From: Duncaniella dubosii
GTDB lineage: Bacteria; Bacteroidota; Bacteroidia; Bacteroidales; Muribaculaceae
Length of the DNA: 64,000 nt
Direction: 5' to 3'
Assembly (NCBI RefSeq): GCF_004803915.1
Contig: NZ_CP039396.1
Coordinates: 3,472,001 to 3,536,000 of the forward strand
Positions 15,424 through 24,018 of the stretch are shown here, in pieces. The position numbers and the translations under genes are program-made. Under the pieces are notes generated by a model. That model worked only from the letters and a program-made list of their open reading frames with translations. It was not told where the DNA came from and made no database searches. Within the stretch, counting starts at the first letter, position 1. Each line of letters begins with the position of its first letter.

Positions 15424-15762
15424 GTATGTTTTGACGGTCGAGGGGCTGTAACGCTTTTGTTCCAGCAGTTCGAGGTAGCCTTTCGGCAGTGTGTATTCAC
15501 GCTTAGGTTTGGGATGCCGCACGTAAACCCGGCTGTAATCGATGTAGGCATGCGGTGAATAGCGGTCGTAGAAATCAGGCAGCCGGAAAACGGCGGCAGG
15601 GATGTAGCCGGAGCCGTCCCCGATCGCCACCACGTCGGTGCCCTGTGCCAGCAGCAGGGCGATGGCTTGGCAGTCCGAGTAATCCACCCGGATGCACTCC
15701 TCGCCGCCACGCCTGTCTTTGTGAAGAACGATGTTGCCACGTTGTTTCCGTACCTTGTCCAT
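15424..15762 (-). pseudogene. Tyrosine recombinase of the cassette array, N-terminal part (split by IS66)
   Basis: 113 codons from the ATG at 15760-15762 to the IS66 junction. An N-terminal extension of about 90 residues (MDKVRKQRGNIVLHKDRRGG; YIPAAVFRLPDFYDRYSPHA) is followed by the start of the SAM-like core-binding domain (LELLEQKRYSPSTVKTY). After the junction the frame runs a few codons into the element and stops, so a free N-terminal fragment could be made. The extension binds DNA or partners in related Bacteroidota recombinases, though this is inferred. The rest of the protein is at 12078-12845. Confidence 0.85.
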
Positions 15763-15840
15763 AATGCCGACAATTGTTTTATGAGCTCAAAATTACTGAA
15801 ATAATTCTGAAAAACAAACCAATCGGTTTGTTTTTAACAC

Positions 15841-15873
15841 AAAAAAAAAAGCGGCTGAAAACACAAAACCGCT
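15841..15873 (-). terminator. Rho-independent terminator after tetR gene
   Basis: On the minus strand AGCGG, a 15-base loop, CCGCT and a run of ten Ts, 15 bp past the regulator's stop codon. Confidence 0.75.
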
Positions 15874-15887
15874 CGAATTTTAACATT

Positions 15888-16499
15888 TCAGGCTTTTAAC
15901 AGCGAATAGACGAAGCGCAGTTCCCTTGCAAGCCGTTGTATGTCAAGCCCCCTCAAAAAAGACTGCTCAAAGGACAGACCGAAAAACACCTGCCGGAACA
16001 GCATGGCTGTGTCCTCGATGTCCACATCCTGCCGTATCTCCCCTGTGTCCTTTGCCGACTGTATGGCGGCTCTCCAAAACTCGTAGTCCTGCCGGAACAT
16101 GCCTGCTATCTTTTCCTCCACATCCGGATAATAAAGCCGTACCTGCATCATAAGATGGTAATAATAGAAATTGAAGCTGCATCCTGCCGGATTGTTGCCG
16201 TCATCAAGAAGCGATATGAGTTTCCGCATGGTCTGTTCCACACCTTTTATATATTGTTCGATAAATTCCGACAGGGTGGCAGCCTTGAACCGGAACTTGT
16301 TTGCCACCGACTGCATCCCGAACACGTATTTATCTATAACCGCCACGAAAAGGTCCAGCTTTATCGGATAATAATACACAAGCCCGGCTTTCGTCAGCCC
16401 GCAGGCTTTTCCGATCTCTACCTGACTTGCCTTCTCATAATTCATCTTGGCGAAAACGCGCAGTGCGTTTTCAAGCACTTCTTCACGGTTGGTTATCAT
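15888..16499 (-). CDS. TetR/AcrR family transcriptional regulator
   Basis: 203 residues. The N-terminal 50 residues form the TetR helix-turn-helix (REEVLENALRVFAKMNYEKA, then IGKACGLTKAGLVYYYPIKL). The rest is a helical ligand-binding/dimer domain of usual length. It has its own terminator downstream (15841-15873), so it is not co-transcribed with the recombinase that follows. A TAACTTCG box lies just upstream of the start. Its target is not evident: neighbours are the array recombinase and the PRTRC operon. The regulator could control either, or itself. Confidence 0.85.
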   Translation of the reverse strand: MITNREEVLENALRVFAKMNYEKASQVEIGKACGLTKAGLVYYYPIKLDLFVAVIDKYVFGMQSVANKFRFKAATLSEFIEQYIKGVEQTMRKLISLLDDGNNPAGCSFNFYYYHLMMQVRLYYPDVEEKIAGMFRQDYEFWRAAIQSAKDTGEIRQDVDIEDTAMLFRQVFFGLSFEQSFLRGLDIQRLARELRFVYSLLKA

Positions 16500-16598
16500 A
16501 CTAACTTCTATCGTTTATTTTTGCGAAGTTACAAAATAATAATGGAATCATAACGCAAAAAATTTAGATTAAACTATCGATTTTCAAGGTTATGGTAT

Positions 16599-17387
16599 TT
16601 ATAATATAATTGGGTTCACTTTCATGGTGGAGAGACTCAGATACAGCCCATGGTGTTCTATCATACCGTGGCGGAACAATTTCCACAGCAGATTGCAGCC
16701 GAGCTGCGCCAGTGTCGAGTTAATAAACAGGTCTTGTTTCTCCAATGCTTCGGCAAGGGAGCAACTCGGACCTGAATCATTATCTTTCACTTTTGAATAC
16801 CGCACGAGGCGTGTCACCACTTTCAGAGAGCTTACCGTTTCATAAAGATGCGATTCCGGCTGCTTGATTTTTCTTGGCACGGTTCCCATTACAACCTGTC
16901 CGCTTGACTGCGAGTTTCCGAAGTCGAGCCAATATATCGGTGTGCCATGATTGGTGTAGTCTGATTCCGGTACAGCCTTCAACACTTTCCATAAATCCAT
17001 ACGTGATTTCACATTGTCGGTGCAGGTAATCGTTATGTTGGCCATATTGTCCCTTCGTGCATCCTTGGGACATACCGGATATAAGTCCGGGATTGCAGCC
17101 CAATCATTCCCGAAGAAGTTGTTTATCCGTGTCACCAGACACTGCGCCTTGTTCAGCCCGATATCCGACCATCCGAAAAGCTGGCGCCCGATATTGGCTT
17201 CGGTAACTATGTCCGGGTCATAGACTGTCACGAACAGACCGGGATGGTTCAATGCCCTCAGTGTCACATCGAGCCGGGCGAGATTTGTAAGGACCTGTGA
17301 ACCCGTGCCGCCGGCGCCTATAAGATTTACCGTAACCGGATGCTGCGGATTGAGTAGGTAATTGTGAATATAATGTACACGTTTCAT
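16599..17387 (-). CDS. PRTRC system ThiF family protein
   Basis: 262 residues of the E1/ThiF fold: nucleotide-binding GAGGTGSQ near residues 24-31, the second-glycine-region Arg in EANIGRQLFGWSDIGLNKAQ, and the CTDNVKSR motif. ThiF/E1 enzymes adenylate the C-terminus of ubiquitin-like proteins; here it is the ThiF member of the PRTRC (ParB-related, ThiF-related cassette) set found on plasmids and conjugative elements, whose exact job is unknown. It overlaps the upstream protein B gene by 4 bp. The typical Cys-x-x-Cys zinc pair of full E1 enzymes is not obvious. Confidence 0.88.
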   Translation of the reverse strand: MKRVHYIHNYLLNPQHPVTVNLIGAGGTGSQVLTNLARLDVTLRALNHPGLFVTVYDPDIVTEANIGRQLFGWSDIGLNKAQCLVTRINNFFGNDWAAIPDLYPVCPKDARRDNMANITITCTDNVKSRMDLWKVLKAVPESDYTNHGTPIYWLDFGNSQSSGQVVMGTVPRKIKQPESHLYETVSSLKVVTRLVRYSKVKDNDSGPSCSLAEALEKQDLFINSTLAQLGCNLLWKLFRHGMIEHHGLYLSLSTMKVNPIIL

Positions 17388-18088
17388 TTCAGAAGGTCTT
17401 TTAGTTTAAGATTATTCAGAGGTATAAGTTCATTGAGGTTGAACGGTTTGTCACGTGCGGCCTTTGTCACCAGCACAAGATTGGACTTCGTAGGATTACG
17501 GCCTCCGCCCAAGTGTGAAAATTCCGTCAGCCAGAACCTTTTCTCAAGATATTCCAGAAATGTTCCGAATGTCGGTTGCCTCGGACTCTCAATTTTCGGA
17601 TTCCCCATGCACACGTTTGCGCTCGTGACGTTGAAAAACGGGGCGGCATACAGTTTTGTCTCCGGAGTTGGGACTTCTCCCTTGAAGGCATACACGTTCA
17701 TTCCGCCACCTTCCTTTGATTCATAGATCACTCCCGGAACATTGTATTCCGCATTTTCAATCTTCAGGCTTTCCACAAAATACATCATTCGTCTTTGCGG
17801 CGGATTATACCATACATACCGTTCAGACCCCTTGCGAGTGTCGCAATACAGCAGGTTTGACGGCAACATCCCGCATGGAGTGCCGTTGTGGACTTCCGAA
17901 TAATTCCTCACAAGATCGTTCATGAACTCCAAGGTCACAGGGCGTCCTTCACCCATATTACCCTTTTTATCTATTGCACGCATCTCAAGGAAATGTTTCT
18001 TCTCGTCCTCGCTGACATAGGCGATGAGAACGGCTTTGGGATATATTACGGAGCTTATCTCCCGAGTCAGTTGGTTGGAATTCGTCAT
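17384..18088 (-). CDS. PRTRC system protein B
   Basis: 234 residues matching the PRTRC protein B pattern: an early strand region (YPKAVLIAYVSEDEKKHFLE), a middle NGTPCGMLPSNLLYCDTRKG with the conserved PPQRRMMYFV, and a C-terminal SVCMGNPKI-like segment (ANVCMGNPKIESPRQPTF). Function unknown. The gene overlaps its neighbours by 4 bp on both sides (ATGA), so it is translationally coupled within the PRTRC operon. Confidence 0.85.
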   Translation of the reverse strand: MTNSNQLTREISSVIYPKAVLIAYVSEDEKKHFLEMRAIDKKGNMGEGRPVTLEFMNDLVRNYSEVHNGTPCGMLPSNLLYCDTRKGSERYVWYNPPQRRMMYFVESLKIENAEYNVPGVIYESKEGGGMNVYAFKGEVPTPETKLYAAPFFNVTSANVCMGNPKIESPRQPTFGTFLEYLEKRFWLTEFSHLGGGRNPTKSNLVLVTKAARDKPFNLNELIPLNNLKLKDLLK

Positions 18089-19182
18089 GATTCAAGATTA
18101 CTTATTATGTTAATGAACTTATCGGACCATTGGAAGAACCGTTCGGGATACTCATCCGATATTTTGAAGAGTGATTCCGTTTTTGGAGTCAGTTTCATAG
18201 TTGTCACCGGTATTATCTCATACGATTCCTGATAATCCGAGTTTATGAAGTCAATCAGTGTCCTGGTGACTATGTCATCTTCCTCATAGACAATGCAGAT
18301 CTGACGGTGCAGGTCCACCGGACGTATGTCCGGGTCATCATCGTAATATGGGTCATAGGCATAATGCATTATCGGTTTCTTCGGTTCAAGGAATTCCATT
18401 CCATCCAGCATGGCATCTATAAATTTTAATTCCCATGCGTTAACGGGTTTATAACCGTGCAACGCCGTGTGTATGTCGTTATGATATGACTTACTTTCAA
18501 CACGTCTGAGCAGTTTGTGTATTGCTCCTGACTGATATGACTCTATGCGCTTCCTGTCCCTGATAATTTCTTTGTCTGCCTCGTTAGTGTCATAATCCAT
18601 AAGGACACATTCCATTATACAGTCATGTTCATCGCAGTCCAATATTGAACCGATTCGGTTGGCGTGCATAAACTTGTTAAGGAACGATATGGCTATGCGC
18701 CTAAGCCCGTTGTTGATTCGGGTCAGAAATTTCACCGGGAAATAATACAGCTTGCAGGTTCCCCACCTGTGGCATTTCCAGAGTGTAAAATGAAGCCTGC
18801 TGTCATACATCTCGATATTCAGTCCAATATTGTCGGAGAGAATGGTCTGCATTTCATAATACAGATGGTTGATGCTCTCATTCAGAGTCCTGCCGGGTGT
18901 GTGATCGGTCTTCACATTCAACAATTCCGCATACCAGAAATAAGAATCACGCAGGAAATCATAGTTCTCCTGCGTGATTATGTTGAATGTATCCTCTCCA
19001 TAATCCTTGATTATGAAAGAAGGTACGGTGCTCTGGAAGGTCGTTTTCAGAAAAGAATTACAGCACCGCTGGGCGCTGTAATTCTTCTTTGCCGGTTCAC
19101 TCCGTAATGATAGCGTCTCTCGGTCTGGCTTATGAGTAGCTTTGCGAGCTGTTCCGACTGTGATTCGCTCAGGAGTCTGCAT
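18085..19182 (-). CDS. Unnamed protein of the PRTRC operon
   Basis: 365 residues, cytoplasmic, with no recognised domain. The N-terminal 35 residues are basic and probably disordered; the rest is alpha/beta with several His/Cys-rich stretches (DCDEHDCIMECVLMDYD near residue 195) and an acidic patch (YDPYYDDDPDIRP near 300). It sits where PRTRC protein F or A is found in other elements, between C and B, and overlaps the B gene by 4 bp. A role in the PRTRC complex is inferred from this coupling. Confidence 0.6.
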   Translation of the reverse strand: MQTPERITVGTARKATHKPDRETLSLRSEPAKKNYSAQRCCNSFLKTTFQSTVPSFIIKDYGEDTFNIITQENYDFLRDSYFWYAELLNVKTDHTPGRTLNESINHLYYEMQTILSDNIGLNIEMYDSRLHFTLWKCHRWGTCKLYYFPVKFLTRINNGLRRIAISFLNKFMHANRIGSILDCDEHDCIMECVLMDYDTNEADKEIIRDRKRIESYQSGAIHKLLRRVESKSYHNDIHTALHGYKPVNAWELKFIDAMLDGMEFLEPKKPIMHYAYDPYYDDDPDIRPVDLHRQICIVYEEDDIVTRTLIDFINSDYQESYEIIPVTTMKLTPKTESLFKISDEYPERFFQWSDKFINIISNLES

Positions 19183-19217
19183 TGGTTCTCTTTTTTAGGT
19201 TTTATGGGCATTGGTTC

Positions 19218-19439
19218 TTATCCTTTGGTTCCGATTGTGGTCTTGAACTCATAGACCGCCGCGTCGTCCTTCATGGTGGGACCGTGTACCGTGGCGGTTG
19301 TCAGTTCGGGATAGGTGTTGGAATAGAATCCCATCACCATTTCGGGGCTGTCCGACGGATTGGGGTCGTCGAGTGTGATTGTGGCTGTCCCTTTCTTGAA
19401 AGTGAACACGCGTTTGATTCCTGTGATTTCGAGTGCCAT
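19218..19439 (-). CDS. PRTRC system protein C
   Basis: 73 residues with the PRTRC protein C pattern (MALEITGIKRVFTFKKGTAT; DPNPSDSPEMVMGFYSNTYP; a closing ATVHGPTMKDDAAVYEF). This small beta-rich protein has been compared with ubiquitin-like partners because it travels with a ThiF homologue, but it does not end in a clear diglycine (the tail is TTIGTKG). It lies 4 bp from the gene for protein E. Confidence 0.88.
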   Translation of the reverse strand: MALEITGIKRVFTFKKGTATITLDDPNPSDSPEMVMGFYSNTYPELTTATVHGPTMKDDAAVYEFKTTIGTKG

Positions 19440-19443
19440 AGTC

Positions 19444-20496
19444 TTACATCATTTGGGGTTGTGCATAATTTCCTTGTAACATTGATGCCGGGAAGTCGGG
19501 ATATTCCGCATATTCCTCCGGTCGGTATGGTGGTGCGTCATCCGGATCCGCCATTCTCGGTGCATGAGCCGCCATGTCGTGCTCGAACGGCATCGGCTGC
19601 TGTGAGTACCGTGGCTGACCGTTGTGAGGATACGAGCCGTTCTGACCTCCGTTTGGCGGCATCATCCCGCCATTGGGATGCGCATATTGCGGATAGCCGC
19701 CATTGGGTTGCGCCTGCTGCGGCCATCCCTGCGGCTGTTGCGGATACCCGTACCGGCCGCCATATCCCTGTCCGGGATTGCCGTATGGCTTTTGAGCGGG
19801 ATATGCAGCTTGTGCCGGCATTTCCTGCTGTGGCATGGCGGACTGATGTTGTGGTGCATCTTGCTGTTGAACGGTCGGTTGTTGAGCTTGCTGTACCGGT
19901 TCCGGCGTTGGTTGAGACTGTGCCTGCGGTTGTTGGACTTGAGCCTGCTGTGGTTGAGTCTCTGCGGGTTCCTCCATCATTGCGAAGAGATCTCCATGTC
20001 CCACTAATTTCCTCTGCTCGTCAAGCCGCTCGTCGATTGTCTTCAAGTCATCGGGTTTGGCGTACTTGCGTGCCTCGGTAAGCGCGTCCACAGCCTCCTT
20101 ATGTTTCTTGGCGGCGATATGCTCCTCTGCCTTCTTGAGATTTTTCTCATACTTCTCGCGCTTCTCCCTTTCCTCTTTGGATTCTTTCGCCTTGGCTTCC
20201 TTAGCACTCTTGCTCGATGACGCGGCCTTGTCGGCCTGCGCCTCGAACTGCGCCATGTTGGAGATCAGTCCCGACGCCTTCTGCATTGGGCGTGCGACCA
20301 CCTGCATGAAGCCGGTGTCAAGTTCTTCGGGTGTGCCGTTCAATGTCAACGGCACGATGCTGTTCTGCGCCTCATCCTTGAGAGTGTTGGACTTCGGTAG
20401 CACCGACACTGCCATGCGCCCGTCGGCGGACTTGCGGATGACCAACGTGATATCCACGTTAGGGTTCATCATCTGGTTCATTGATTGAAAAAACAT
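19444..20496 (-). CDS. PRTRC system protein E
   Basis: 350 residues. The first 100 match the PRTRC E domain (VDITLVIRKSADGRMAVSVL; PLTLNGTPEELDTGF). A highly charged coiled coil follows (residues about 105-165, K/E/A rich), then a long low-complexity tail of Q, P, G and Y (residues about 180-345) with PQQ and GGYPQ repeats. Such a tail suggests a disordered, self-associating region. It is the first gene of the PRTRC operon (E-C-unnamed-B-ThiF) and starts just downstream of a 71-residue orphan gene. Confidence 0.85.
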   Translation of the reverse strand: MFFQSMNQMMNPNVDITLVIRKSADGRMAVSVLPKSNTLKDEAQNSIVPLTLNGTPEELDTGFMQVVARPMQKASGLISNMAQFEAQADKAASSSKSAKEAKAKESKEEREKREKYEKNLKKAEEHIAAKKHKEAVDALTEARKYAKPDDLKTIDERLDEQRKLVGHGDLFAMMEEPAETQPQQAQVQQPQAQSQPTPEPVQQAQQPTVQQQDAPQHQSAMPQQEMPAQAAYPAQKPYGNPGQGYGGRYGYPQQPQGWPQQAQPNGGYPQYAHPNGGMMPPNGGQNGSYPHNGQPRYSQQPMPFEHDMAAHAPRMADPDDAPPYRPEEYAEYPDFPASMLQGNYAQPQMM

Positions 20497-20541
20497 ATTC
20501 TTATCGTATTTAGTGTGAATATTTCCGGTTATTGCCTGCGC

Positions 20542-20757
20542 TCATCCCTTGAAGAATTCTGCGAGAAGCCTGTTACGGTCAGGATGGCGGCTTATCTCCA
20601 TTATAGGATCCAGGATGGTGGAGATATGCACCGGTCCCCCTGTCCTGCGTGACGGGAACTTGATTTCCGGTCTTTCAATCCGGACGATTCTTTTCTTCGG
20701 CACCGGGATTGTAACCGCCGGTTGTGCCGCTGTCATGATAGCCTGTCTCATAGTCAT
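20542..20757 (-). CDS. Small basic protein upstream of PRTRC operon
   Basis: 71 residues, basic and proline-rich in the first half (VPKKRIVRIERPEIKFPSRR), ending in a short helix (RNRLLAEFFKG). No family was recognised. It is on the same strand and 45 bp upstream of protein E, so it is likely the operon's first gene. Coding is supported by position and by lack of overlap with other genes rather than by homology. Confidence 0.5.
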   Translation of the reverse strand: MTMRQAIMTAAQPAVTIPVPKKRIVRIERPEIKFPSRRTGGPVHISTILDPIMEISRHPDRNRLLAEFFKG

Positions 20758-20839
20758 TTCTTTTTTAATTTATTATTGAATATCCGGGCTTGGCAGCCCG
20801 ATGAACTACAAGGGCATTACAGCGGCCGACTCCGGTAAT

Positions 20840-20911
20840 GCAAGGCTTTCGGGAAAAATACCGGAGCGAAGCGAGGATGATTTTTCCCGAAACCGATAGG
20901 CCCGGCCTTGC
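20840..20911. repeat. Dispersed imperfect palindrome, copy 1
   Basis: Ends GCAAGGC and GCCTTGC, with an inner pair TCGGGAAAAAT / ATTTTTCCCGA around a variable GAGCGAAGCGAGGATG loop. Copies with the same plan are at 21418-21489 and 30951-31030. Confidence 0.75.
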
Positions 20912-21108
20912 AGTCCGAATGAGGCGGACGCTAATTTTGCCCGGTAGTTTCTTCGGGTCTGTCAGCCAGACTATTCTTTTCTGCCTTATTATCTTCTTAC
21001 ATATATTTATTTCATACAGCACATAAAAAGAGCCGCCCATGTGGACGGCTCTGCCATATATGCCTTTTGTAAATCTATGCCTGAGATGGAAGCTCATGAT
21101 GCGTTGTT

Positions 21109-21345
21109 TCAAAAAATCAGACCGCTGATTATGGCGAACAGCAGAGCCGCCGCCACTATGATGCAGGCAATCTTATAGAGGAATCGGAAGAATCCCCTGA
21201 AAAAGACTATCGCCAACGCCGCCCATACAGGTGATACGCCCCTTGTATAGAGGTATCCGAACACGGCGGCCAAAGCGAGTATCAGGATTGCTTTCCACAG
21301 CCAACCCATACCGGTGATCCTTGTGATAAGTGCAGATGCTTTCAT
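21109..21345 (-). CDS. Small three-helix membrane protein
   Basis: 78 residues, almost wholly hydrophobic with three probable membrane helices (about 14-33, 37-52 and 58-76) and few charges. No family was recognised. It lies between two copies of the dispersed palindrome, on the strand of topB and the PRTRC genes. Small membrane proteins of this type occur in conjugative elements, but no specific role is visible. Confidence 0.5.
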   Translation of the reverse strand: MKASALITRITGMGWLWKAILILALAAVFGYLYTRGVSPVWAALAIVFFRGFFRFLYKIACIIVAAALLFAIISGLIF

Positions 21346-21417
21346 AACTGTATATATTTACCGGGGGACACGGTGTCATCCGGATTTCGGAGGCTCCCCC
21401 GTGGCGCGCCTCCACAG

Positions 21418-21489
21418 GCAAGGCTACGGGTAAAAATACCGGAGCGCAGCGAGGATGATTTTTGCCCGTACCGCAAGGCCCGGCCTTGA
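21418..21489. repeat. Dispersed imperfect palindrome, copy 2
   Basis: GCAAGGC...GGCCTTG ends with inner ACGGGTAAAAAT / ATTTTTGCCCGT, and the GAGCGCAGCGAGGATG loop shared with copy 1. The arm sequences co-vary with those of copy 1, preserving the stem. Confidence 0.75.
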
Positions 21490-21549
21490 CGGTGGGAAAT
21501 GGCAAGCCACGAACTTCGCCTCCGAATCCGAATGACGGCATTCACTGTC

Positions 21550-23646
21550 CTATCTCTTTCTTGAAGTCTTCCTGTCCGGGAAAACGAGTGTGACATTGTA
21601 GCCGCGGTCGAAAACGAGCATGGCATCGAATGAATTTCCCTTCTTTCCCTTGAACCCCTTTATCAGCTTAGTCCTGCCGGATGACAGCAGTTGCTCGATA
21701 TGGCCGTCCGTGAGTTCCTTGTTCAAGAATCGTCTGAACACCATCAGACCGCAGGATGTATTGTCGCACCGGGCGGTCTTAGCCCGTATCACGACATTCC
21801 CTTTGCCGCATTTGGGACATGGGCGGGAATGCACCGGGGTGACAGGCACTGTGATTCCGAGAATCTCAGTGGTGGCCTTGCGTGTATAGCCGACGATGGC
21901 GTTCATGAATGTAGAGGGTTCAAGAGTGTGCCGTTCAATCTGCAACAGTGTGTTTTCCCAGCAGCCTGTCATGCCTACATCCGCCACGAGCATATCCTTC
22001 ACGGCATCGTACAGTGCCAGACCTTTGTCGGTAGGCATGATGCTCTTACCTGAGCGTCGTATGTAGTCACGTTTAACCAGAGTGGCGATAATGGCCGCAC
22101 GGGTGGCGGGCGTGCCGATGCCTATGTCGCGGACAGCCTCGCGCGCCTTCTCGTCGGCGATATCCTTACCGCACGATTCCATTGCGGCAAGGAGGGTGGC
22201 CTCGGTGTACAAAGGGCGCGGCATGGTCTTCCTCTGCGCCAGCCCGTGCCCCGACACCGGCGCGGTGTCACCAACAGAAAAGGCTGGGCAAGCCGCATTG
22301 TCATCGGATTCATCCTCGCCACGGTCCTCCTTGCGGTCGAACACGGCACGCCAGCCTGGTATTACGACGGACGAGGACTTGGAACGGAACGGCATCCCGC
22401 AGATTTCGGCTTCTATTAGGTGTGTTTCGGTGACACACGGGGGTGAGAATGCTTCGAGCATACGCCCGGCAATCATCAGATAGACGGCACGTTCGTCGCT
22501 TGAAATGCCCGAAGGTGTGACACCGGTGACAATCAGAGCATGGTGGTCGGTCACTTTGGTGTCGTTTACACTGCGGTTGTTGAGCGCCGATAGGTCAAAA
22601 GTGGCACCGTAGGTGTGGAATTCCGGCATGGTGTACACCTTTTGCAGCAGTTCCGGCACGGTTCGCATGACATCATGCGGTATGTAACGGCTTCCGGTTC
22701 GCGGATAGGATATCAGTTTCTTCTCGTAGAGCGACTGCGCCACGACCAAAGTCTTCTCTGCGGTCATGTCGTGGTGCACGTTGCAGTCCTTCTGGAGAGC
22801 CGTGAGGTTGTACAAAAGCGGTGGCTGGCGGTCGGAACGCCTGCATTCCGCCTTGGTGACACGTCCGGTGGCACCGGGGACGATACGGGAAAAGGCGGCG
22901 TCAGCCTGTGTCTTCTCCCTGAAATCATCCTTGTGGAAGAAACGGCACAGCCTGCCGTCCCTGGAGAGAGTCACATGTAGCTGCCAGTAAGGGACGGACA
23001 CGAAATCACGGTTCTCACGGAAACGGGAGCAGACCATAGCAAGCGTGGGTGTCTGCACACGTCCGATGGAGCTGTTGGAAGTGCCCGACACGCAGGCGAG
23101 GGCGCGGCTGGCGTTCATTCCCACAAGCCAGTCGGCTTTCGCGCGGCAGTCTGCGGCGGCATGAAGGCTATTATACTCACGACCGTCGCGCAGGTTCGCC
23201 ATGCCGGTACGGATTGCCTCGTCTGTAAGCGATGATATCCACAGCCTGCGGAAAGGCTTGGTGTAGCCGAGGTATTCATAGATATAACGGAAAATGAGTT
23301 CCCCTTCGCGTCCGGCATCGGTCGCCACGATGATGCTGTCACATCTGGAGAACACATCGTCGATGATCTTGAGCTGTTTAGCGGCGGCGATGTCCGTCAC
23401 CAAGCCCCGGTCGGTACGGATCTGGCGAACCACAAGCCGGAATGGGTCGGGAATCATGGGAAGACTTTCGGTAGATGTCCGGTCGTAACCGTATGCGCCC
23501 GGCATGGCGAGCGACACGAGGTGTCCGAGCGCCCATGTCACCATGTAGCCGTTGCCGGTACAGTAACCCTCTTTGCGTATGTTGGCGCCGACGACACGGG
23601 CGATGTCCTGCCCGACGCTCGGCTTTTCAGTTATGATTGCTATCAT
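21550..23646 (-). CDS. topB: DNA topoisomerase III (type IA)
   Basis: 698 residues: N-terminal TOPRIM domain (IITEKPSVGQDIARVVGA; IIVATDAGREGELIFRYIYE with its acidic triad), the active-site Tyr 314 in LISYPRTGSRYIP, and a C-terminal zinc-ribbon-like segment (CPKCGKGNVVI...CDNTSCG, four Cys). It relaxes and decatenates DNA through a single-strand break. Copies of this kind are standard in Bacteroides conjugative elements, where a topB-like gene (exc in CTnDOT) supports excision or transfer. It precedes the DUF4099/DUF3945-type genes' downstream end in the usual order for these elements. Confidence 0.93.
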   Translation of the reverse strand: MIAIITEKPSVGQDIARVVGANIRKEGYCTGNGYMVTWALGHLVSLAMPGAYGYDRTSTESLPMIPDPFRLVVRQIRTDRGLVTDIAAAKQLKIIDDVFSRCDSIIVATDAGREGELIFRYIYEYLGYTKPFRRLWISSLTDEAIRTGMANLRDGREYNSLHAAADCRAKADWLVGMNASRALACVSGTSNSSIGRVQTPTLAMVCSRFRENRDFVSVPYWQLHVTLSRDGRLCRFFHKDDFREKTQADAAFSRIVPGATGRVTKAECRRSDRQPPLLYNLTALQKDCNVHHDMTAEKTLVVAQSLYEKKLISYPRTGSRYIPHDVMRTVPELLQKVYTMPEFHTYGATFDLSALNNRSVNDTKVTDHHALIVTGVTPSGISSDERAVYLMIAGRMLEAFSPPCVTETHLIEAEICGMPFRSKSSSVVIPGWRAVFDRKEDRGEDESDDNAACPAFSVGDTAPVSGHGLAQRKTMPRPLYTEATLLAAMESCGKDIADEKAREAVRDIGIGTPATRAAIIATLVKRDYIRRSGKSIMPTDKGLALYDAVKDMLVADVGMTGCWENTLLQIERHTLEPSTFMNAIVGYTRKATTEILGITVPVTPVHSRPCPKCGKGNVVIRAKTARCDNTSCGLMVFRRFLNKELTDGHIEQLLSSGRTKLIKGFKGKKGNSFDAMLVFDRGYNVTLVFPDRKTSRKR

Positions 23647-23728
23647 ATTGGTGAAAATTTAGCCGTTCCCCGCCATAGTCAGGGAGGCAGGGAACGGCGG
23701 TTTGACATTGGGTTATATAAGAACTCTG

Positions 23729-23989
23729 TCATGCGGGCTTGATGCCGATAATCTCAAGGAGAGGTTCGCCGTTTTCCCTGCGTACAAGCTGCAAGGTGGC
23801 GTCAAGGACGACATCCACGCCGAGGAGCACAAGACTGAGGGATATCACACCGGTTTTTTCTCCTTGCAGGAGCGTGTCGAGTTCGCCGGCCATCTCCAGC
23901 TCGTCGCGGAGTATGCCGATGGATTCCAGTTCGCCCCAGTCCACATCTTCGGCATTGAAAGGAGTTATGTTTTCCTGATTCATTGTCAT
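23729..23989 (-). CDS. Small DUF4099-like protein
   Basis: 86 residues. EDVDWGELESIGILRDELEM aligns with the start of the DUF4099 domain of the upstream protein (the segment beginning MIDWEQLKLFGISRDYLAER), followed by similar GVISLSLVLLG and LDATLQLVRRENGEPLL strands. It is a stand-alone short DUF4099 protein, apparently a paralogous fragment of its neighbour. Such pairs are common next to topB in Bacteroidales elements. An alternative start lies two codons downstream. Function unknown. Confidence 0.75.
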   Translation of the reverse strand: MTMNQENITPFNAEDVDWGELESIGILRDELEMAGELDTLLQGEKTGVISLSLVLLGVDVVLDATLQLVRRENGEPLLEIIGIKPA

Positions 23990-24018
23990 GGTCTTTTACG
24001 TTACACATTTTCTTATCG

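Noticed and set aside
10675..15762. Classical class 1-type integron
   Set aside because: The recombinase lies on the same strand as the cassettes, lacks the IntI insert, and a BatD-like gene intervenes; cassette logic is similar but the platform is different.
20765..21112. 115-residue open frame on the minus strand
   Set aside because: Half of it is the dispersed palindrome translated (ILASLRYFSRKPC); the same peptide appears in the frame extension upstream of 30860. No independent sign of coding.
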